NCBI RefSeq assembly: GCF_000143415.4
Contig: NW_003314302.1
Span: 832,085 to 896,084 of the forward strand
Direction of reading: 5' to 3'
Source: Selaginella moellendorffii
Lineage: Eukaryota; Streptophyta; Lycopodiopsida; Selaginellales; Selaginellaceae
DNA: 64,000 nt
Shown here in pieces: positions 45,219 to 56,383 of this stretch. Each line of letters starts with the position of its first letter. Position 1 is the stretch's first letter. The translations under genes were made by a program, and so were the position numbers. The notes under the pieces were generated by a model, which made no database searches, was not told the DNA's origin, and saw only the letters and a program-made list of their open reading frames with translations.

Positions 45219-46740
45219 TGTCGTGAATGTGATTTCGAGCATCGAAAGATACTTGTTGGCCAGTCCTTACGGACACTCTTCTCTTACTGCCATGACGGCA
45301 GAAGGTAGGTACAGTTAGTTCCCTTTATCGTTCCCACTTGAGCTAGTTAAGAAATTGGTCAATGACCATGTACTTAAAATGGATAAACATAAGGTAGGAA
45401 CCCTATGTGTTTCTTGCTAAACATACTCAGCCTGGTTTGAGAAACTCCTCTTATTGTCTTGCACTTGCTAGTATCAAGAACCCCTGGGTATTGAGACTAA
45501 TCCCTCAATATTGCTGAATGATAGCTGACCATGTCTGCCAAACACCCTCGCTATCCCCTTGTGTTAGTCTCATTTCGGTCCTAAATTCTATTTATGGAAA
45601 GTATCTAGATTTTCCCATTTGGCATATTTACGGAATGTAGAGATCAGCCTGAATACAATGGTGTTTGTCCCGTGTCCAAATTCACAATCTAAGGACATTC
45701 TGTATTTAGTAAGTTTCGAACTTGTCCCAGAGACTTAACTCCTGGTACTAAAGGAGGCTTGGGGTGAAAGCCCAAAGCGTGTGTCCCTCAAAGGGGGGCT
45801 ATGGGGGGTTCCAAATATATAGTAGGGATAGTGGTTGGAATGCATATCCGACCACCTGAGACATTAGTTTGGCTCCCTATAGTGCACTTTATCTCTCTCC
45901 CCTTAAGGCAATTGGAAAAGGGGCAATTGGTTGATAAGAGAGCCTTTAGTAGTTATTTTATCCCCATTTATCCCTTAAGGTTCTAAGGATCCATGGTGAC
46001 AGTATATCCAAATCTCATCCCATGATCACATGCGCTACACTCACCCCCCCTTCAGAGATGTCAATATCCTCATTGATTATTGACTCCATCACCTCAATTT
46101 CCACATTTCAGCTATTCCATGTGAGGTATCTAGTCATCCACCTGTACTGCAGTCCCACAGTGGATACCTTCGTCTGTGGATACTCCACACAAGAGGAAGG
46201 ACGTATGCAGGGATGCCCAATACGTATTTTTAAGTAGCCACTAATCAATGGGAATTGAACTCGTGCCATTTGCTCTAATACTAACTATAGCGCACCTTAT
46301 CTCTCTCCTTTTAAGCCAACTGGAAAAACGGCAATTGCTTGATAAGAGAGCCCTTAGTGGCTATTTTATCCCTATTTATCCCTCAAGATTCCAAGGATCT
46401 ATGGTGATAGTATATCCAAATCTCATCCCATGATCACATGCGCTACACTCCCGCTGGGCTGTGTCGCTTTTTGTTCTGCGCCTGGCTTAAATTTAAGCCC
46501 AAGCTCCATGCTGCTCTAGTTGGTGGGGTACCCTCCTCCTCGCGTTAGGCCACTGGTATGCCAAATTTGTGCCAGACTCCGTCTGACACCATTTTGCATG
46601 CAGGTGCTAGATACGGGGAGCTAGTGCTCGTGGGATTGTACCGGACCTCGTTTCGTAGCACAACAGGCTTCGAGTTCGGCTCCAAATTCATATATGCTAC
46701 AATGTTCCCAATACTACTTTTCATACACCATTTAGTTTGT
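45219..46740 (+). repeat. LTR-like repeat 'family B' copy 2, inserted in old gypsy RT
   Basis: Begins 'tgtcgtgaatg' like 3227 and stays collinear with copy 1 up to the tail around 46540-46560. It splits the RT of the old gypsy element and is itself interrupted by TRIM-2. The right boundary is approximate. Confidence 0.65.
45878..46447 (-). mobile_element. TRIM-2 element, complete, 570 bp
   Basis: Two 162-bp LTRs (45878-46039 and 46286-46447) enclose a 246-bp internal. Read on the minus strand: LTR TGTAGCGC...GCTATA, a primer site TAGTATTAGAGC two bases after the LTR (10 of 12 match to tRNA-iMet type), and a polypurine tract GAAGGGGGGG before the 3' LTR. TSD ctccc (45873-45877 and 46448-46452). 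No ORF. LTR sequence is unrelated to TRIM-1. Confidence 0.85.
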
Positions 46741-46792
46741 ATAAATGCTTTGTGAACAATATTTTAGCAACTTTCTAGCAAATGATGGATAA
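46741..46792 (+). pseudogene. Old gypsy RT, short segment left of the young gypsy insertion
   Basis: Encodes a degenerate 'ILATF.QMMD', which continues directly at 61208 with 'KVLYDMLKV' once the young element and one TSD copy are ignored. A related full motif occurs again at 61451-61530. Confidence 0.8.
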
Positions 46793-47179
46793 TGTTAGGA
46801 ATCCCCCAATTCATACCACATTCCTGAATCTCACTGGATTTCTGACCTGCAAACCACATTCCTGATTCTCGAGACACTTCCCTATTCCTGACTCTTGAGA
46901 CTTTTCCCTATTCCTAACTCTCTGATTTCTTGTACGATTCCCGAGTCTTGAGCCACATTCTTGATGATGATGTGGCGCCTCCTCGACCTCAGCTATATTT
47001 AGGCCGTCCTCGATCCAAGAGTGGTGGAGCTTCATCAACCTATAGTATATATAGGTTAGCCTTGTTCCATTTCTCCACAATTTGAATCAACAACAGTCTA
47101 AGGCTTCTTCTTTGTTTCCATTAGCTTTTCTCTTTGTCTTTTGCATTTTCCAGTCTTGATCTTGTTGGGGGTCTTGACA
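46793..47179 (+). repeat. 5' LTR of the young gypsy element
   Basis: TGTTAGG...TTGACA. It contains a clear promoter: TATATATA at 47046-47053 and a predicted start near 47076. Confidence 0.95.
47046..47053 (+). promoter_or_regulatory. LTR TATA box
   Basis: TATATATA, about 30 bp before 'cacaatttgaatcaa' (47076-47090). The 3' LTR has the same arrangement. Confidence 0.75.
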
Positions 47180-47196
47180 GTTTGATTCAGATTGTG
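47180..47196 (+). promoter_or_regulatory. Putative self-priming primer-binding site
   Basis: Directly after the 5' LTR the sequence is gtttgattcagattgtg, which does not match tRNA-iMet. Bases 47182-47196 are complementary to 47076-47090 in the LTR over 15 nt with a single G-U wobble, exactly where the transcript should start. This is the arrangement of Tf1/sushi-type self-primed elements. Confidence 0.6.
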
Positions 47197-47280
47197 TTTT
47201 TTCATTTTTTTTTTCCTTTAGCTCATTTTGATTGTTTGACTGCCTTTGCCTTCTTTCCCCCTTTTTCTTTCTTTCTGCTG

Positions 47281-47670
47281 ATGGAGTCTCCAAGCCATCC
47301 TGATTTCTTTGCCGAAGTCCTTGCAAAAATCCAGTCTGAATACCAAGCTGAAGGCGACCCTTCTTCGCATGCAGCCGGAGTTTGCTTCACTTTCAGCTCA
47401 AGGATCCAGCAAAGTCCTTGAACCAAAGGTGAGTTTCCTAGCGAAATTTTCAAGCAAGCGTTTGGAGCTTCGCGGATTCCTGAACCAGATGGAGCTGATC
47501 TTCGCACTTCAACATCGACGATACCCCACTCTTGAGTCTCAAATCGGCGCAATTAGGACATTGATCAAAAGTGCAACTTTGTTATGGTTTTCTCCTCTTC
47601 TAGAGAAGAGCATGAAAGGGGTCGTGGTTCCGGAGCTGATGGATCTTCAATTGTTTAAAGAGAAGCTCGA
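47281..47670 (+). pseudogene. gag, N-terminal part
   Basis: A frame opening at ATG 47281 shifts near 47400 into 'KRLELRGFLNQMELIFALQ', then 'YPTLESQIGAI' and 'LLWFSPLLEKS' with 'FKEKLD', typical of the gypsy gag core. Interrupted at 47670 by the TRIM array and continued at 48668. Confidence 0.85.
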
Positions 47671-48662
47671 TGTAAGCTCCTGAGTTTGGACTTCCCGGGA
47701 GGTCACCCAGCCCAGTACTATTCAAACCCAAGGACGCTTAACCCAAATATCTCAAGACCCTTAACCGATTGGAAAAGGGGGTGCACTCTTGCTCATGGGC
47801 CCTTTCCCTCTATATTTAAACCCCAATGGATCATCTTTCGAGTCGTTCCCTTTAGTTGTTTACAATCCACCACGCTTCCCTGCAAGTTCATGCCCTCGTG
47901 AACGGAAGCTGAGTGCCGCAGCTCTCCTGAGAGCCCCGCTCTCTTGACACCCTACCCCTCGGGTCGAGCCCAACGGGAGCAAACTGGACCAGCCAGATGT
48001 CAATCAACATGTGGTGCGATTCCCCTAGCCAACCAACAGAGTCGGACCTGAGACCTCTCTAATACCAAATGTAAGCTCCTGAGTTTGGACTTCCCGGGAG
48101 GTCACCCAGCCCAGTACTATTCAAACCCAAGGACGCTTAACCCAAATATCCCAAGACCCTTAACCGATTGGAAAAGGGGGTGCACTCTTGTTCATGGGCC
48201 CTTTCCCTCTATATTTAAACCCCAATGGATCATCTTTCGAGTCGTTCCCTTTAGTTGTTTACAATCCACCACGCTTCCCTGCAAGTTCACGCCCTCGTGA
48301 ACGGAAGCTGAGTGCCGCAGCTCTCCCGAGAGCCCGGCTCTCTTGACACCCTACCCCTCGGGTCGAGCCCAGCGGGAGCAAACTGGACCAGCCAGATGTC
48401 AATCAACATGTGGTGCGATTCCCCTAGCCAACCAACAGAGTCGGACCCGAGACCTCTCTAATACCAAATGTAAGCTCCTGAGTTTGGACTTCCCGGGAGG
48501 TCACCCAGCCCAGTACTATTCAAACCCAAGGACGCTTAACCCAAATATCCCAAGACCCTTAACCGATTGGAAAAGGGGGTGCACTCTTGTTCATGGGCCC
48601 TTTCCCTCTATATTTGAACCCCAATGGATCGTCTTTCGAGTCGTTCCCTTTGGTTGCTTACA
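47671..48662 (-). mobile_element. TRIM-1 tandem array (three LTRs, two internals)
   Basis: LTRs of 194 bp at 47671-47864, 48070-48263 and 48469-48662 alternate with two 205-bp internals, an exact 399-bp period. Single TSD ctcga at 47666-47670 and 48663-48667, so the whole array was one insertion or was expanded after it. On the minus strand: LTR TGTAAACAAC...GCTTACA, primer site TTTGGTATTAGAG (tRNA-iMet type), polypurine-like 'gcagggaagcgtggtggat' before the next LTR. No ORF. Confidence 0.92.
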
Positions 48663-48870
48663 CTCGAAGCATGTTTTGGCGAGACGGATCGGGTTCGGGC
48701 TGCTACCACAAAGATGAGACGTCTCTCCCAGGGGTCTCGTTCTGCCTCAATCTACGCTGCAGAGTTCCAACTCCTTACCTTGGACACTCAGTGGGATGAG
48801 CGGGCCCTAATTGACCAATTTCGTTTTGGCCTCAACAACGGTGTCAAAGATTTGTTGCTCACCATGGAGG
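48663..48870 (+). pseudogene. gag, middle part
   Basis: Continues gag after the TRIM array: 'CFGETDRVRAATTKMRRLSQ', then 'SIYAAEFQLLTLDTQWDERA' and 'FGLNNGVKDLLLTME', the standard retrotransposon gag domain. Interrupted at 48870 by the composite element; resumes at 56384. Confidence 0.88.
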
Positions 48871-50031
48871 TGTAAGGGACTAAATTTTCCATTTGACTTT
48901 AGTCACTTAACCACACCTCTGACCACTTGGAGGAGTCTCATTGACAACCTCCATAAGTCCAACTCAGGACTTGGGGCTTGCTAGCCCCGAGAATGGCATC
49001 CATGCCACTCAACCTTAGCACTTGGTCCAAGTGCTCCACGTGTCCGATCCCATGATCGACACCCCAAGGTATCACCGACGTACCGGCCCGTTACGCTAAG
49101 GCCATGCCCATTTACCTTGGTCACACTGGTGGTCCAACACCACTTGCATCACCGTCTTGGCCCTCCAAGACTAGGCAAACCATCCGTGAGTGGTCATCTC
49201 AGATCCACTCCTTGGCATCCTTAGGATGCCCACCGACAAGGGGAATAGCCTTCCCCAATATCTCTCTGTCAATCCCCACTAAGTCCCTTTCTGCCCCTGG
49301 CCGTGTTTGCCAACACTGCCACTGGATCAAGACCCACAGGCCCGACCACTAAGTCCCACGGTCCTCTGGGACTTCCTCACCACACGACTGTGTCCTTGGT
49401 CACTACCCCAGAGGACTGCTCCTCTTCCTTTCCACAGTCTGGGCCTTTGGGACGACATTTCGGAACACCGTGGCCTTACACGAGCCACCTGGGTACTCTC
49501 TTCGCCTTCTGCCCTTGGGTGCTCTAGCCATGGGCTTAGAGCGGGTTCTGTTGAGCTGAGGTATCCAAGTAGGTAGTGCCACCCACACTTGGACTAGGAG
49601 CATCGGCCAGTCGATCTCTCGGGGGAACTAGAGCCGGCTTTTGAACACTTCACCAAGCTACCCCGCTTGTCGGTCTGTGTTCACTCTAGTCTTGGACTTC
49701 CCAGTGGGCAGCTCATCACCCAACACTGGGTCTGGCCTTCCTGGGCCAAACTGGCCTTTCCTGGCCAAACTGGCCTTTCCTGGCCAAACTGGCTCCACTG
49801 CAGTCCTCCCCCTACTATACTTTTGGAGCTCACCAAACTGTAAGCAACCAAAGGGAATGACTTGAGAGACGATCCATGGGGTTCAAATATAGAGGGAAAG
49901 GGCCCATGAACAAGAGTGCACCCCCTTTTCCAATCGGTTAAGGGTCTTGGGATATTTGGAGTTAAGTGTCCTTGGGTTTGAATAGTACTGGGCTGGGTGA
50001 CCTCCCGGGAAGTCCAAACTCAGGAGTTTAA
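48871..50031 (-). repeat. Left inverted arm: L-LTR end plus TRIM-1 LTR
   Basis: About 1.16 kb that is the reverse complement of 54470-55616, with high identity (for example 'tgtaagggactaaatttt' against 'aaaatttagtcccttaca', and the 'gagctcaccaaact' junction). Confidence 0.85.
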
Positions 50032-53000
50032 ACTTGGTATCGAAGCTGTTCCTTAGTCCGACTTTTATTGGTGCTCAAGTATATTACCACTAGTGTTGGC
50101 ATCGGAAGGTCCGAGGAGTGGGCCTATCCTTGAGGAGTAGCAAGTTGGGAAGACATGGCTCTCCATTACAGTTCATGTGTGAACTTGTAGACGAGGTGGT
50201 GGATAGAAAAGGGCCAATAATGGAACGACTTTGGGATCTTGGGAACAGTGCAAGGTTTTCCTCATTGAGTTGAGGATGTGATCCGGATGAGCATTTGTCT
50301 CAGCAAATTGGCTAAGGTTGTTGTGGTAAACAACTAAAGTTGGGATCACGGGAAAGATAGAGACTCCAAAACAATAAAGGAGTCACAAGATTATCCTCAT
50401 ATAGTTGAGGTTGGTGCTCATGAATGTGAGACCAAAGGTAATGACTGTGGAAGGTCAAATACGGAAGAGGACTCAAGTCCTTGAAATGGTAGCCGGGGCT
50501 ACCTTTAATAAATGCTAGAACAACCCAAGGAGTTGGGGGGTGTACTTAGAGATGAGTGGTATTCTCATCACATAGACAAGTAGTCCTAAGGGGCAAAAGT
50601 TGCCCCCAGAGAATAAAATCAAGTGTCGGAGTAACACTTGTGAAAATAGTCCTTTTGAGTAGGACAGGAATGCAAGAAGTGTATTCCAGTGAGCTAGTGC
50701 CTCACAAGTGGGACCTTACGGGTCTGTGGATTAACCAAGTCCAAAACTGCTAGATGACTCAAGTAGAGTCAAGGGATGGTCCTAAAAGGACTGATGGAAG
50801 CATTTGGACTGAGGTGTGTTGTACCCCACAAAGGATGGGGGGGGGATCATAGGATCCAAGGATGAGAACAGAGGGTATCTCATCGATGGCAAAATGTGCC
50901 ATGCTAAAGTTATGGGAAAGGTGTTCCCAGAAGAAAACAACTTTGACAGAAAGTTGTGTGTGACCTCTATGGTGCAGTGCTAACGGATGGTTGGCATGAG
51001 AAAGGGCAGTGTTGGTCTTGGCAAAGACTTAGACACGAAGGGAAAGTGTTATAGAGGGAGGCTCGTGGAGCCGATGGTGTGGAGACACCAAATGTGCCAA
51101 GGTGTGATACCTTGAGGCTATGTTGGTGGGTTCATGAGAACCCCTTGCCAAAGGAATCCCAATGGAAATGGGAATGGCATAGCCTAAGCTGCAGAGCATG
51201 CAGTTGGAGTGCGGTGACCCAGATAATGATGGAGGTGTGCAAGCACCAAGCAATGAGTTGTAGGACTTGACAACTATGAGGCAACTAAGCAAGAGGTGCA
51301 AAATAACTGGTTAAACGGGTAGAAGGTAGCTACCCAAGACTTCTAGTATAGGGAAGTCGGATATACCCTTACGGGGGATAAGTTGCTTATGTTGCGATAT
51401 AGTAAGTCAATGTCATAAAAGGAAATACTCATTGTCAAGAAAGCCATCATTGGGACACCCGAACACTTTAGAACACCAGAAGGTGGTGTTTGATGTCGCG
51501 AGGGCAATGGATAAAGCCCAAGGGACTAGCGAATGATGGATAGAAGGTGCTATCCAAATGTCCAAGGTTGCGGAGACAGGAGAGGACTGTCTACCCAAGT
51601 TGGACAAAACCAAAAATGGAATTTTGGCAAGGCTAGTGATGGGCATGTAAAGGCCCATAAGCAACAATGTAATCCCAGTGTGTGGGATTATAAGGTGAGC
51701 ATACCCGGATTGAGGAACCACTCCCTGGGCTATTGGGTAGGTTCATCCCTAAGGATACTTGCTAAGGCATGATAGAAAGTGCAAAGCTATCCTCCTGGTC
51801 TGGAGGAGAATGACTGAAGGAAAGGTGTGAAGCCAAAGGCAAGTAGTATTGGGATGGAACTGAACCATAGAAATCAAAAGACATATCCAACAATGGTTAT
51901 GAAAGTTGGGAGTGGAGAATCAAGAGGGTGCTCGAGGATGTTGTTGCTAGCAACCGTGATGCCAGGGAGAGTCTAAAATATGGAATTGTCCATGTTAGAC
52001 TATATGGCAACTATAAAGCTTGCGAAAGGGGAGGCCTTAGCAAGCTGAGGGACAGAGTTCCTTCAAGGTTCCCAAAGACGATTCTAGGTAGCGTAGTACC
52101 TAGAAAGGCCAAGTGTAAATGGTTCATGGAACGCGCGAAATCAGAGTGGCGCAGCAGAAGCGTGGTCTTGAAGCTTGCCATGAGGCAAGGTTATCAAGGT
52201 TAGGGAAGTAGTTCCCGAGTGTTCAAAGAGAGGGCTTTGAACGAAAGTCGATGGTCAAGGACTTTCACGCTTATGCAGGAACCATGTTACAATGGTCGGA
52301 GGACTTGCCAAGTGAGATTGGCACGTCGGGGGAACAAAGACCCTAGTTGAAGGTGATAACTTCAAAAAGGGTGGGCCATGGGGCCGAGCATGGAGGAGTC
52401 CATGCATGATCACAGACATGTCAAGTGAGAGGACTTGGCAGTGTGGAGGAACTAGGTTCCTAAGCTGTGATCTGTAGCGCGCTTTAAAAATAAGTTGGTG
52501 CACCGGCGTGGGGAGTCACGCCAGGCATCTTGTGTGATGCCGTCCGTAGATGCATATACGGAGGTTGGGTTCGAGTCCCGACCCTCTAGTGCTTGGGTTC
52601 GAGTCCCAAATCACTAGGGCGTGGTGATGGTTTGGAATATGAGGACACTCATATTTCGGTTGTCATGGACTCTCAGTGGGGAGACTGGTTTGGGCACACC
52701 GCCAAGCGAGGGATGCCTCGGAGTCGTGATGCACGGTTAGATTGCTTAGTGTGAAAGCTCGGCATATCTAACTTGAACGCTTTGGTGCAAGTGGCACCAA
52801 GGTCGTGGTGAGTGAGATGGGGACACCTAATCTCAGTTGCTATGAACCCTTGGCCGTAAGGGCTAGCTTGGGTGCACCGCCAAGTGTGGGGGATGCCCCC
52901 GGGGTTATAGTCAACAACTTGGAGGTCTAGAAGACCAAGTACCTCTTGGCAACTCTGTTAAGGTGCCAAGGTGAGATCACTAGGTGATCTTGTGGCCAGA

Positions 53001-54128
53001 TAAGGACAAGGTCCTTGGTTGGCTAAGGAATGAAGTTCCTGGTTCAAAATGTTGAAATTAAACTATTTAAGATGGTGTGGCTTGGTTGTGATGACCAAGT
53101 GGGAAGAGCACCTAAGGGAAATAAACTATGTCCGTGAGATGGCATAGTGAGTCCGAGGAAAGTAGTCTCTATAAAAGACCCATGGGAGGGTCACGAAGTT
53201 GGGCCATGGATAGAGCCCATAGCAGAAGATGCTAAAGAGACGTACTAGGGGTGAACATCCTCCGGACTTGGCAAAAAAGAGTCTTTGCTATGGAACCGAA
53301 AGGATACCTCAAAAATGGAGGTAGCGATCCGATGTTGCTGGGTGCAACAATCAAGGATAGGAGCAAAGGACTAGTGGCCAAGTTTGGGCCATGGAATTTA
53401 ATGGAAGGGACCCAAATGGCAAAGTTAGCCAAGGAACACTAATGTGTTTGATGCTAACGGCTTGTGGGAAAGGAAGTGGACTTCCAAGGATGGATTCTTA
53501 AGTGCTCCAATTTGGCGAAGTAAAAGCTCCAAGTGAGGGAGCGGTAAGGTAGCCAAATGATAGGGCCATGGACAGCCCTAGCACAAAGTATGATAAATGG
53601 AACTTAGTGCCCAAGGTGGCACGAAATAGAAGAGAGGATGAGGGTGCCCTCAAGTAATGAACTTCCTAGGATAGGGAAGTGGAGTCGCACAATCTGTGCA
53701 ATGCAAGGTGTTGGAGACACCTAGGAAATTGACTTCCAAAAATCAAAAGAGTAAAAGTTCCAAGGTGCAAACATTCAATAGATGGAAATTGAGACTACTC
53801 AAGAAGGAGTAGTGGGATTGACTTAGAGAAGGGTCTCTAAGAGGTTTAGCGAGAACTAAACCAATAAAAGGAGAGAACCACTACATGTGGTCCAATCAGT
53901 CTCTAAGTTGGGGAGACTACCTTCCTTAGAGGATAGGCAAGGCATGGTGAGCCTTTGGTGTCAAACTATTGAGGCATATGCAAAAGGCATGGTGAGCCTT
54001 CAATGTCAAACCATTGACGAATATTGGCTAGGTGCCAAGGATGGAAATGGTAACACATGCGAGTGTTACTTTACAAAATGGTTTACCGTTCGATGAGGAC
54101 ATCGAACTTCGTCTATGGGTGGTGGAGT
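50032..54128. other. Non-coding internal domain of the composite (LARD-like)
   Basis: 4.1 kb with no frame longer than about 90 codons and no recognisable protein domain on either strand. Begins with a primer-site-like sequence and ends with a purine-rich 'gggtggtggag' just before the LTR at 54129, which fits a large retrotransposon derivative. Two tRNA T-arm-like hairpins ('ggttgggttcgagtcccgac' and 'cttgggttcgagtcccaaat') lie at about 52563-52612. Confidence 0.7.
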
Positions 54129-55616
54129 TGTGAGACACAAAATCCCTAGGCCCCAAAGTGGAGCCGGAAAGGGTGCCACGTGGTAGTGGCTGAAGCGAGA
54201 GCCAAACGAGCGTAACACTTTTGGACCAAAAGCTCCGACTTGAAAAGTCAAGAGCGGGAGTGGAACTCCCAAAGAAGTGCTCGAGGAACGAGCACGAAGC
54301 GAGCAAAAAGCGAGGCTCCAAAAAAGGACCCAAAAGGACCAACACATGACACGTGGAAGTGTCCGAGATGGACTCGAGTTGGAGTCCGAAGTGGAGTCCG
54401 AGATCAACATGTGGTGCGATTCCCCTAGCCAACCAACAGAGTCGGACCCGAGACCTCTCTGATACCAAATGTAAGCTCCTGAGTTTGGACTTCCCGGGAG
54501 GTCACCCAGCCCAGTACTATTCAAACCCAAGGACGCTTAACTCCAAATATCCCAAGACCCTTAACCGATTGGAAAAGGGGGTGCACTCTTGTTCATGGGC
54601 CCTTTCCCTCTATATTTGAACCCCATGGATCGTCTCTCAAGTCGTTTCCTTTGGTTGCTTATAGTTTGGTGAGCTCCAAAAGTATAGTAGGGGGAGGACT
54701 ACAGTGGAGCCAGTTTGGCCAGGAAAGGCCAGTTTGGCCCAGGAAGGCCAGACCCAGTGTTGGGTGATGAGCTGCCCACTGGGAAGTCCAAGACTAGAGT
54801 GAACACAGACCGACAAGCGGGGTAGCTTGGTGAAGTGTTCAAAAGCCGGCTCTAGTTCCTCCGGGAGATCGACTGGCCGATGCTCCTAGTCCAAGTGTGG
54901 GTGGCACTACCTACTTGGATATTTGGTGTGGCTCAACGGAACCCGCTCTAAGCCCATGGCTAGAGCACCCAAGGGCAGAAGGCGAGGAGAGTACCCAGGT
55001 GGCTCGCGTAAGGCTACGGTGTTCCGAAATGTCGTCCCAAAGGCCCAGACTGTGGAAAGGAAGAGGAGCAGTCCTCTGGGGTAGTGACCAAGGACACAGT
55101 CGTGTGGTGAGGAAGTCCCAGAGGACCGTGGGACTTAGTGGTCGGGCCTGTGGGTCTCGATCCAGTGGCAGTGTTGGCAAACACGGCCAAGGGCAGAAAG
55201 GGACTTAGTGGGGACTGACAGAGGGATATTGGGGAAGGCTATTCCCCTTGTCGGTGGGCATCCTAAGGATGCCAAGGAGTGGATCTGAGATGACCACTCA
55301 CGGATGGTTTGCCTAGTCTTGGAGGGCCAAGACGGTGATGCAAGTGGTGTTGGACCACCAGTGTGACCAAGGTAAATGGGCATGGCCTTAGCGTAACGGG
55401 CCGGTACGTCGGTGATACCTTGGGGTGTCGATCATGGGATCGGACACGTGGAGCACTTGGACCAAGTGCTAAGGTTGAGTGGCATGGATGCCATTCTCGG
55501 GGCTAGCAAGCCCCAAGTCCTGAGTTGGACTTATGGAGGTTGTCAATGAGACTCCTCCAAGTGGTCAGAGGTGTGGTTAAGTGACTAAAGTCAAATGGAA
55601 AATTTAGTCCCTTACA
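54129..55616 (+). repeat. L-family LTR with embedded TRIM-1 LTR (right inverted arm)
   Basis: TGTGAGACAC...CCCTTACA, followed after three bases by TGGTATCGGAGC, a tRNA-iMet-type primer site. A reversed TRIM-1 LTR (54470-54663, 194 bp) and 62 bp of TRIM-1 internal lie inside it. Confidence 0.85.
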
Positions 55617-55822
55617 ACTTGGTATCGGAGCAGTCTCGGGTCCGACTCTATTGGTTGGCTAAGGGAATCACACCACATGTTGATTGACATCTGGCTGGTC
55701 CAGTTTGCTCCTACTGGGCTCGACCCGAGGGGTAGGGTGTCAAGAGAGCGGGGTTCTCGGGAGAGCTGCGGCTCTCAACTTCCGTTCACGAGGGCGTGAA
55801 CTTGCAGGGAAGCGTGGTGGAT

Positions 55823-56016
55823 TGTAAACAACCAAAGGGAACGACTTGAGAGACGATCCATGGGGTTCAAATATAGAGGGAAAGGGCCCATGAACAAGAG
55901 TGCACCCCCTTTTCCAATCGGTTAAGGGTCTTGGGATATTTGGAGTTAAGCGTCCTTGGGTTTGAATAGTACTGGGCTGGGTGACCTCCCGGGAAGTCCA
56001 AACTCAGGAGTTTACA
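55823..56016 (+). repeat. TRIM-1-type LTR, plus orientation
   Basis: 194 bp, TGTAAACAACC...GAGTTTACA, preceded by a complete TRIM-1 internal. Opposite in orientation to the tandem array at 47671-48662. Confidence 0.88.
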
Positions 56017-56383
56017 CAAACCCCCAGGGTCTGGGAGACGAACGCTTTGGGCTTTCACCCTCTCAGACTCGGACTCGAGCTCGGACCCGGTCCCGGTCCC
56101 GGTCCCGGTCTCGGTCTTGACTTCGGACTCCATCTCGAATCCATCTCGGACACTTCCACGTGTCATGTGTTGGTCCTTTTGGGTCCCTTTTTGGAGCCTC
56201 GCTTTTTGCTCGCTTCGTGCTCGTTCCTCGAGCACTTCTTTGGGAGTTCCACTCCCGCTCTTGACTTTTCAAGTCGGAGCTTTTGGTCCAAACGTGTTAT
56301 GCTCGTTTGGCTCTCGCTTCAGCCACTACCACGTGGCACCCTTTCCGGCTCCACTTTGGGGCCTAGGGATTTTGTGTCTCACA

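Larger units (their letters stand above)
48871..56383. mobile_element. 7.5-kb composite non-coding LTR element with inverted LTR arms
   Basis: Flanked by a perfect TSD ggagg (48866-48870 and 56384-56388). Termini TGTAAGGG... and ...TCTCACA. Modules: inverted 'L' end (48871-49838), TRIM-1-type LTR (49839-50031), primer-site-like 'ttggtatcgaagc' (50034-), 4.1 kb without ORFs (to 54128), 'L' LTR in plus orientation (54129-55616, with a reversed TRIM-1 LTR inside), tRNA-iMet-type primer site plus TRIM-1 internal (55617-55822), TRIM-1 LTR (55823-56016), inverted 'L' start (56017-56383). No gag/pol, so it must move, if at all, with proteins supplied by others. Confidence 0.85.

Noticed and set aside
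47686-48717. Three near-identical frames beginning MDFPGGHPAQY
   Set aside because: Repeated because the TRIM-1 LTR is repeated; no protein family, and other LTR copies break the frame.
54897-55383. Frames of 80-100 codons repeated at 49104-49576 in the other orientation
   Set aside because: They lie in the inverted L-LTR arms; the repetition reflects the repeat, not a conserved gene.
48871-56383. Composite element read as a DNA transposon because of its inverted arms
   Set aside because: TG...CA ends, 5-bp TSD and tRNA-type primer sites fit LTR elements; the inverted arms are internal rearrangements.
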